Program-made: the position numbers and the translations under genes
From: Prevotellaceae bacterium UBA1743
Lineage (GTDB): Bacteria > Bacteroidota > Bacteroidia > Bacteroidales > Bacteroidaceae
Assembly (NCBI GenBank): GCA_002314945.1
Contig: DCHV01000059.1
Coordinates: forward strand, 3,578-25,414
Reading direction: 5' to 3'
Length of the DNA: 21,837 nucleotides
Part shown: piece by piece, positions 16,588-21,837 of the stretch
Numbering within the stretch: the stretch's first letter is position 1
Layout of the letters: the number at the start of each line of letters is the position of its first letter
The notes under the pieces: model-generated
Told to the model about the DNA's origin: nothing
The model's input: only the letters and a program-made list of their open reading frames with translations
Databases searched by the model: none

Positions 16588-17832
16588 ATGAGTATCGAAG
16601 ACGAAAGCTGGAGAAAAGAATTCGAAAGCAAAAAGGAGGAAAACAGCCGCGAGGGCTATGGTTCCTCATCAAGTGACAACAATGGTAGGCGCATGAGTGC
16701 CAGCGGACGTGTATTGCGTCCTCGTCTGAATCGTCCGGCCTACTCCACCGACAGACAAGAAAATTCACATCGTCCCAGCCAATCGTTCCACCGCACAAAT
16801 GGGGAACAACAGCCAAGACCCTACCGAGAGGGTGGATATCAATCCCGCAACCATCAAGAGGGAGAATACCAACCAAGACAGAACAGAGAAGGAGGTTATC
16901 AGTCAAGGCCACGAAGAGAGGGGGAATACACGCACAGACAAAGGCCAGAGGGTGAATTCCAGCCAAGACCTCGGAGAGAGGGCGGATTCAGGCCCTCACC
17001 CAATGGCAAGCCATCCTTCAACAACAGGAAACAACGTACGGCTGACTACGACCCTAACGCAAAATACAGCAAGAAAAAACAGATAGAGTACAAGCAACTG
17101 AACTACGACCCAGACGAGCCACTCCGTCTGAACAAGTATTTGGCTAATGCTGGTGTATGCAGCCGACGCGAGGCAGACGACTTCATCGAGGCTGGCGTGG
17201 TGAGTGTTAACGGCGTGGTGGTAACGGAATTAGGCACTAAAGTAAAGCGTTCGGATGTCGTATATTTCCATGATCAGATTGTCAACATAGAAAAGAAAGT
17301 ATATGTACTGCTGAACAAGCCTAAGGGCTATGTGACAACGAGCGATGATCCACAAAACCGCAAGACTGTGATGGATCTGGTGAAAAACTGTTGCCGCGAG
17401 CGTATCTATCCCGTAGGACGACTTGACCGTAACACTACTGGTGTACTCCTGCTGACCAACGATGGGGAGATGGCTACCAAGTTGACCCACCCTCAGTTCA
17501 TGAAGAAGAAAATCTATCATGTATATTTGGACAGAGCTCTTACGGCTGCTGATATGCGCATGATTGCCGACGGAGTGCAACTGGAAGATGGAGAGATCCA
17601 CGCTGACGCCATCGAATATGCGAGCGAGACGGACAAGAAACAAGTGGGCATAGAAATCCATAGCGGGCGAAACCGTATTGTACGTCGTCTGTTCGATTCA
17701 CTTGGTTACAAGGTGGTAAAACTTGATAGGGTCTTCTTTGCCGGTCTGACAAAAAAGAATGTCCGCCGAGGCGACTGGCGCTTCCTGACGGAACAAGAGG
17801 TGAACATGCTAAGGATGGGCGCATTTGAATAA
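16588..17832 (+). CDS. RsuA/RluB-family rRNA pseudouridine synthase with Arg-rich N-terminal tail
   Basis: This 414-residue enzyme is predicted to isomerise a uridine in ribosomal RNA. An S4 RNA-binding domain occupies about residues 179-226 ('LRLNKYLANAGVCSRREAD'). The catalytic domain follows, with 'YVLLNKPKGYVTT' and the signature 'GRLDRNTTGVLLLTNDG', where Asp280 is the nucleophile. 'SGRNRIVRRLFDSLGY' is the conserved C-terminal motif. The RluB type (23S rRNA helix near U2605 in E. coli numbering) is most likely, but the RluE, RluF or RsuA sites cannot be excluded by eye. The first 165 residues or so are a low-complexity, Arg/Gly/Gln/Glu-rich tail absent from E. coli RluB, with a 10-residue tandem repeat. 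Such tails are common in Bacteroidetes orthologues and may bind RNA. The gene sits between purB and asnS, all in one direction. Confidence 0.92.
   Translation: MSIEDESWRKEFESKKEENSREGYGSSSSDNNGRRMSASGRVLRPRLNRPAYSTDRQENSHRPSQSFHRTNGEQQPRPYREGGYQSRNHQEGEYQPRQNREGGYQSRPRREGEYTHRQRPEGEFQPRPRREGGFRPSPNGKPSFNNRKQRTADYDPNAKYSKKKQIEYKQLNYDPDEPLRLNKYLANAGVCSRREADDFIEAGVVSVNGVVVTELGTKVKRSDVVYFHDQIVNIEKKVYVLLNKPKGYVTTSDDPQNRKTVMDLVKNCCRERIYPVGRLDRNTTGVLLLTNDGEMATKLTHPQFMKKKIYHVYLDRALTAADMRMIADGVQLEDGEIHADAIEYASETDKKQVGIEIHSGRNRIVRRLFDSLGYKVVKLDRVFFAGLTKKNVRRGDWRFLTEQEVNMLRMGAFE
16825..16989 (+). repeat. 30-bp coding repeat in the pseudouridine synthase tail
   Basis: About five and a half units of 10 codons encode 'REGGYQSR..' and 'REGEYQPR..' variants (residues 80-134). 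Gly-Gly-Tyr and Gly-Glu-Tyr/Phe types roughly alternate. The repeats are degenerate at DNA level but remain in frame. Confidence 0.8.
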
Positions 17833-17866
17833 TTCATATTTATAGAACACACCATACTATATAAAA

Positions 17867-19288
17867 ATGAAACGAACAAAGATTACAGATGCGTTGAAAC
17901 GCAATGATTTCGGCGCTGAAATATGTGTAAAGGGCTGGGTACGCAGCAAGCGTGGCAGCAAGGGCATTTTCTTCATTGCCTTGAATGATGGCAGCACCAT
18001 CAAAAATATGCAGATTGTAGGTGAAGACTCCAATTTCGACGAAGAGATGCTGAAACGAATCACCACAGGTGCATGTCTGAGTGTGGAAGGCACGTTGGTG
18101 GAAAGTCCAGCAGCAGGCCAAAGTTCGGAAATCCAAGCGACCAAGATTGAGGTGCTGGGTGACTGCGACAACAGTTACCCCCTCCAGAAGAAGGGAGCAT
18201 CGTGGGAATACCTGCGTTCGGTAGCTCATCTTCGTCCTCGCACCAATACATTTGGTGCCGTCTTCCGCATTCGTCACAACATGGCCATGGCTATCCACAC
18301 CTATTTCCACGAGCATGGATATTTCTATTTCCATACACCCCTAATCACGGCAAGTGACTGCGAGGGTGCTGGCCAAATGTTCCAAGTGACGACCAAGAAC
18401 CTGTATGACCTGAAGAAAGATGAGCAGGGCAACATCATATACGCAGATGACTTCTTCGGCAAACAGACTTCGCTGACGGTGAGCGGACAATTGGAAGGTG
18501 AACTTGCCGCTACCGCCTTGGGAGCTATCTATACGTTTGGTCCTACGTTCCGTGCCGAAAACAGTAATACGCCCCGTCATCTGGCCGAGTTTTGGATGGT
18601 GGAACCTGAAGTAGCTTTCATCGATTTGCCAGAACTGATGGATCTGGAGGAAGACTTCATCAAGTTCTGTGTACGATGGGCCTTGGAACATTGTCGTGAA
18701 GATCTGGAATTCCTGAACAAGATGGTGGACAAGGGCCTCATCGAGCGTCTGGAAGGTATATTGAATACAGATTTTGTACGGCTTGACTATACCGAGGGCA
18801 TCCGCATCCTGCAGGAAGCCATCCGTGGCGGACACAAGTTTGAGTTCCCCTGCGAGTGGGGAGACGACTTATCGAGCGAGCATGAGCGTTATCTGGTGGA
18901 AGAACATTTCCGCAAACCAGTTATCATGACACACTATCCCAAGAAAATCAAGGCTTTCTATATGAAGATAGACGACCAAAAACCTATCTTGGATGGTAAG
19001 GAGATGGAAGAAACGGTTCAGGGAACAGATGTACTATTCCCTCAGATAGGCGAAATAATAGGTGGAAGCGTGCGCGAAGAAAGTTACGAGAAACTGATTG
19101 GTGAGATAGAGGAACGTAACATCCCGATGAAAGACATGTGGTGGTATCTGGACACTCGCAAATACGGAAGTTGTCCTCATGGAGGCTTCGGTCTCGGCTT
19201 TGAGCGACTGATCCTCTTCGTGACGGGTATGCAGAACATACGTGATGTGATACCTTTCCCTCGCACTCCGAAAAACGCCAATTTCTAA
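17867..19288 (+). CDS. asnS: Asparaginyl-tRNA synthetase
   Basis: AsnS charges tRNA-Asn with asparagine using ATP. The 473-residue length fits the family. An N-terminal OB-fold anticodon-binding domain covers about residues 17-100 ('VKGWVRSKRGSKGIFFIALNDG'). The class II catalytic core follows, with motif 2 'FRAENSNTPRHLAEFW' from residue 228 and motif 3 'GFGLGFERLILFVTG' from residue 440, including the ATP-binding Arg447. 'YLDTRKYGSCPHGGFG' is typical of AsnS rather than AspS. It begins 34 bp after the pseudouridine synthase, with no TAnnTTTG box in the gap, so it is probably read from the purB promoter. It ends at a strong palindromic terminator. Confidence 0.97.
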   Translation: MKRTKITDALKRNDFGAEICVKGWVRSKRGSKGIFFIALNDGSTIKNMQIVGEDSNFDEEMLKRITTGACLSVEGTLVESPAAGQSSEIQATKIEVLGDCDNSYPLQKKGASWEYLRSVAHLRPRTNTFGAVFRIRHNMAMAIHTYFHEHGYFYFHTPLITASDCEGAGQMFQVTTKNLYDLKKDEQGNIIYADDFFGKQTSLTVSGQLEGELAATALGAIYTFGPTFRAENSNTPRHLAEFWMVEPEVAFIDLPELMDLEEDFIKFCVRWALEHCREDLEFLNKMVDKGLIERLEGILNTDFVRLDYTEGIRILQEAIRGGHKFEFPCEWGDDLSSEHERYLVEEHFRKPVIMTHYPKKIKAFYMKIDDQKPILDGKEMEETVQGTDVLFPQIGEIIGGSVREESYEKLIGEIEERNIPMKDMWWYLDTRKYGSCPHGGFGLGFERLILFVTGMQNIRDVIPFPRTPKNANF

Positions 19289-19304
19289 GCAACCCGTTTA
19301 TACA

Positions 19305-19334
19305 AAAGAGGGGAGACGGCCGTCTCCCCTCTTT
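19305..19334. terminator. Bidirectional terminator between convergent genes
   Basis: A perfect 30-bp palindrome (arms reading AAAGAGGGGAGACGG and its complement) sits midway between the asnS stop (19288) and the minus-strand isomerase stop (19358). It is GC-rich in the core with T-rich flanks on both strands, so it should terminate transcription from either side. Confidence 0.88.
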
Positions 19335-19357
19335 CTATTTCCATTCGAATGCCATTA

Positions 19358-20917
19358 TCAGCATTCCCAGCAAACCTCGTAACCGATCTTCTCGGCAAAG
19401 GCAGCTGCTTCCTTCCCAAAATCGCCATAGAAAGTGACGCGGTGCCAGATGAACTCATCCCATTGCTGATAGATTTTCTCATAGTCTCCATCCACCTCGG
19501 CAATAATCTTCGTTCTACAAGCACGATCATCACGGGAATTGCCCGTTACCGTTCCAGTATGAACAGACATAAGACCACGTCCCGCGTTGAACTTCAGTGT
19601 AGTAATGGGATAACCAATAGGCACAATAGCGCGCACGGAAGCTCCGTCACGGTCTTCGGAGTGAGTCAATATCTCGTAGGGAACGGTAGGACCATCCTGT
19701 CCTAACAGTTTGCGGGTGGATACACAATGCGTATAGATAACGGAACGAGTGGGAGCATCCAACACTGGATCGGATACGTATCCCATTCTACCAGACATGA
19801 TATTGAAAGCCAACATAGTGAGGGTAGAATCCACATCATTCTCACAGATACCCAGAAGTCCTTCGTCCTGGAGCTGCATGAAACCGAGACAAGGATATGC
19901 ACACAATTTCTTGGAATATACACCAGCCAAACAATTGATGGTGACAGCCTGTGCGCCATGTTTTGCCAACAGACCCTTCATTGCATAATAAAGACGTGCC
20001 GCATCGAAGATGGTCCCATCTGTGACGTCCTTGATGCTATCTGCACCTTTTGCCCATGTTTCAGCCAACTGACGTGCCTTCGTCGCATCTACCTTACCCG
20101 TTTCCTCGTTTATCTCATCCATTGGCACCACGATGATATCTACGCCAAAGGTATCCTTCACCTTCTTTACATAATCTTCGGGGAAAACGGATTCTACCGA
20201 AAGAATCTTCATGCCATTCATCTTTTTCAGCGTCTCTTCGGGCGAGAGAAGGGTGAGTTTATCTTCGCGCTTCTGAGCCTTGCATTGTGCAGGAGTCAAC
20301 TGCAAACGAATTTCGCGGGCAGCCTGAATCACCTCCTCTGTACCACCACCGTTCAGCTTGGAGAATGCAGCAGCCACCTGCACTACATATTGGAAATCCA
20401 CAGCCGCCATGAACTCGAAATTCTTCCTTCCGGCACGGATGTGTCGAGCCACACGTTGCACCCACATTCCATCACCTCCGTAGGGCATCAGGGTATAGAG
20501 AACTGGCTTCTCCGTATTATCCAAAACGGTATCAATCACATCCACTCCGATATTCAATTGCATAACGATGTAGCCGGCGATGTCACCCTTGGCATTATCT
20601 TCTGCAACGACGGCTGTTGCCTCCTCGGTAACTGCCACTTTGGCCGACACGAACTCTACATCCTGAATATTTGCATTCAGGGCATCCATCACTGCCTTCA
20701 TTTCAGGACGCATATCATAGCCAACATTTGGCCAGTCGGGCTTCTCCTGTACATCAGCAGACAAAGCAAAGATGACCTTTACCTTTGGTAAGTTACTTTT
20801 TTCCTTGGCGATATTACCACAGGAAACCAACTGAGGAGCTACGATAGCAGCTCCGGAGAGTGTGCAGAAGTTGCAAAGGAACTGTCTGCGACCAGAACAT
20901 TGTTCTTTCTTTTTCAT
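19358..20917 (-). CDS. Exported fucose/arabinose-isomerase-like protein with Tat and lipobox signals
   Basis: This 519-residue protein has a twin-arginine motif ('SGRRQFL', Arg10-Arg11), a hydrophobic segment and a lipobox LVSC with Cys33, so a Tat-exported lipoprotein is predicted. The body resembles the L-fucose/L-arabinose isomerase superfamily: 'LQDEGLLGICENDVD', then 'VIYTHCVS', and near the end 'WHRVTFYGDFGKEAAAF'. Candidate metal ligands are Glu359, Asp383 and His492. The Glu-to-Asp spacing of 24 residues equals that recalled for E. coli FucI (Glu337, Asp361). Whether it isomerises a sugar is unproven; exported homologues may act on other substrates. It lies 38 bp downstream of the DsbD-like gene on the same strand and is probably co-transcribed. 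FucI-family enzymes are normally cytoplasmic, so the export signals are unusual. Confidence 0.78.
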   Translation of the reverse strand: MKKKEQCSGRRQFLCNFCTLSGAAIVAPQLVSCGNIAKEKSNLPKVKVIFALSADVQEKPDWPNVGYDMRPEMKAVMDALNANIQDVEFVSAKVAVTEEATAVVAEDNAKGDIAGYIVMQLNIGVDVIDTVLDNTEKPVLYTLMPYGGDGMWVQRVARHIRAGRKNFEFMAAVDFQYVVQVAAAFSKLNGGGTEEVIQAAREIRLQLTPAQCKAQKREDKLTLLSPEETLKKMNGMKILSVESVFPEDYVKKVKDTFGVDIIVVPMDEINEETGKVDATKARQLAETWAKGADSIKDVTDGTIFDAARLYYAMKGLLAKHGAQAVTINCLAGVYSKKLCAYPCLGFMQLQDEGLLGICENDVDSTLTMLAFNIMSGRMGYVSDPVLDAPTRSVIYTHCVSTRKLLGQDGPTVPYEILTHSEDRDGASVRAIVPIGYPITTLKFNAGRGLMSVHTGTVTGNSRDDRACRTKIIAEVDGDYEKIYQQWDEFIWHRVTFYGDFGKEAAAFAEKIGYEVCWEC

Positions 20918-20955
20918 TTTTAGTTCTTATGATTGTTATGATATTATTAACTTCC

Positions 20956-21837
20956 CTACTCAAGCCATCGGTCATAGCCTTCCCGAAGAAACTGGCAGAA
21001 TGCCTCGACATCCTCGTTGTAGGAATACGAGTGAGTGAGTGGTGTGCCATCGTCATCCAACAGGACATAGAAAGGCTGGGCATTGGCTCCAAAACGATGG
21101 CGCTGCAAGAAACTCCATTTATCCCCAACGGTACGCAGGCGATGTTCTTGTCCGTTCTCATTTATGGTAATAGGGTTGGCCAATGGCGTCTTGTCATCCA
21201 CATGAAGGGTGATAAGGACGTAATGCTCGCTCATAAGTTGAGATACACGTGAATCTCTCCATACGGAAGCCTCCATCTTGCGACAATTTACACAACCATA
21301 CCCTGTAAAATCGAGCATTACAGGCATCTGATGGGAACGCGCCCAAGCCATTCCCTCCTCGTAGTCGGTAAAATGAGTTTGTCCTTCTGGCCGAGAGAGA
21401 TTGAAATCCTGTGTATCCATAGGGGGAGCAAAGGCACTGATGGCACGGCATGGTGCGCCCCATAGACCTGGCACCATATATATGGAAAATGCGAAAGAGA
21501 ACAAAGCCAGGAAAAAGCGTATCACACCAATACGAGGATGTGCCATAGGTTTCCCATTCTCATCATACTCGTCTTCATCGTGAGAAAAACGTATCCACCC
21601 GATGAAATAAGCTCCCAACAGAGCAAAAAGGACAATCCAAACACTCAGAAAGACTTCACGATCGAGCAGATGCCATCCGTAGGCAAGGTCAGCCACGCTG
21701 AAAAACTTAAGCGCGAAAGCCAGTTCAACGAAACCGAGTGTCACCTTGATGAGATTCATCCAATTGCCACTCTTCGGCACATTTTTCAGCCAAGCTGGGA
21801 ACAAGGCAAAAAAAGTAAAAGGAAGTGCCAAGGCCAA
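20956..21837 (-). CDS. dsbD: DsbD-like thiol:disulfide interchange protein, C-terminal part (5' partial)
   Basis: The frame is open at the right edge, so the N-terminal domain and most of the membrane core are outside the window; the TTG at the edge is not a real start. The visible 294 residues contain four hydrophobic segments: 'LALPFTFFALFPAWL', then 'GFVELAFALKFF', 'WIVLFALLGAYFIGW' and 'FFLALFSFAFSIYMV'. A C-terminal periplasmic thioredoxin-like domain follows, with the redox motif Cys-Val-Asn-Cys (21283-21294) in 'DFTGYGCVNCRKME'. DsbD passes electrons from cytoplasmic thioredoxin to the periplasm to reduce exported proteins. The cis-proline region is visible as 'GANAQPFYVLLDDDG'. The isomerase-like lipoprotein gene begins 38 bp downstream. 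Confidence 0.93.
   Translation of the reverse strand: MALALPFTFFALFPAWLKNVPKSGNWMNLIKVTLGFVELAFALKFFSVADLAYGWHLLDREVFLSVWIVLFALLGAYFIGWIRFSHDEDEYDENGKPMAHPRIGVIRFFLALFSFAFSIYMVPGLWGAPCRAISAFAPPMDTQDFNLSRPEGQTHFTDYEEGMAWARSHQMPVMLDFTGYGCVNCRKMEASVWRDSRVSQLMSEHYVLITLHVDDKTPLANPITINENGQEHRLRTVGDKWSFLQRHRFGANAQPFYVLLDDDGTPLTHSYSYNEDVEAFCQFLREGYDRWLE

Noticed and set aside
19727..20791. Long plus-strand open frame (354 codons) opposite the isomerase-like gene
   Set aside because: It lies entirely antisense to a gene with clear signal and family motifs. Its translation is rich in Ile, His, Leu and Cys with no recognisable domain, as expected of a shadow frame.

Overview
The window looks like chromosomal DNA of a Bacteroidales bacterium, most likely Prevotella or a close relative. 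Three things point there. First, two promoters carry the Bacteroidetes -7 box TAnnTTTG. Second, secreted proteins end in type IX secretion (T9SS)-like C-terminal sequences of the form 'YxLsGrrV...kGLYIvxGKKxIvK'. Third, the FAS1, CotH, LTD and GLUG families occur together. Genus is inferred from style, not from a search.

Layout. Positions 1-3873 hold the 3' part of a large secreted GLUG-repeat protein that is open at the left edge and ends at a strong hairpin terminator. Positions 4029-14868 form an apparent four-gene operon with its own promoter. It encodes two tandemly duplicated FAS1 (fasciclin) lipoproteins, a 994-residue CotH-kinase/LTD protein with a T9SS-type tail, and a second GLUG protein whose start codon overlaps the CotH stop codon (ATGA). 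The second GLUG protein has a helical and jelly-roll-like insert between its two GLUG units. A structured intergenic region of about 350 bp follows. It ends in a textbook Bacteroidetes promoter driving a housekeeping cluster: purB, an RsuA/RluB-family pseudouridine synthase with an Arg-rich repeat tail, and asnS. A perfect 30-bp palindrome then separates this cluster from a convergent minus-strand pair. That pair is the C-terminal part of a DsbD-like thiol:disulfide interchange protein (open at the right edge) followed by an exported fucose-isomerase-like protein with both a twin-arginine motif and a lipobox.

How the genes may work together. The 1-14868 block encodes only exported proteins: surface or periplasmic lipoproteins, T9SS-like cargo, and a predicted secretory-pathway protein kinase. 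The most interesting reading is a cell-surface adhesion or matrix locus in which the exported CotH-type kinase modifies the co-transcribed FAS1 or GLUG proteins. This is inference. Nothing in the sequence proves kinase activity or a substrate. The right-hand part (purB to asnS) is ordinary housekeeping. No tRNA, rRNA, CRISPR array, transposase or prophage gene was seen.
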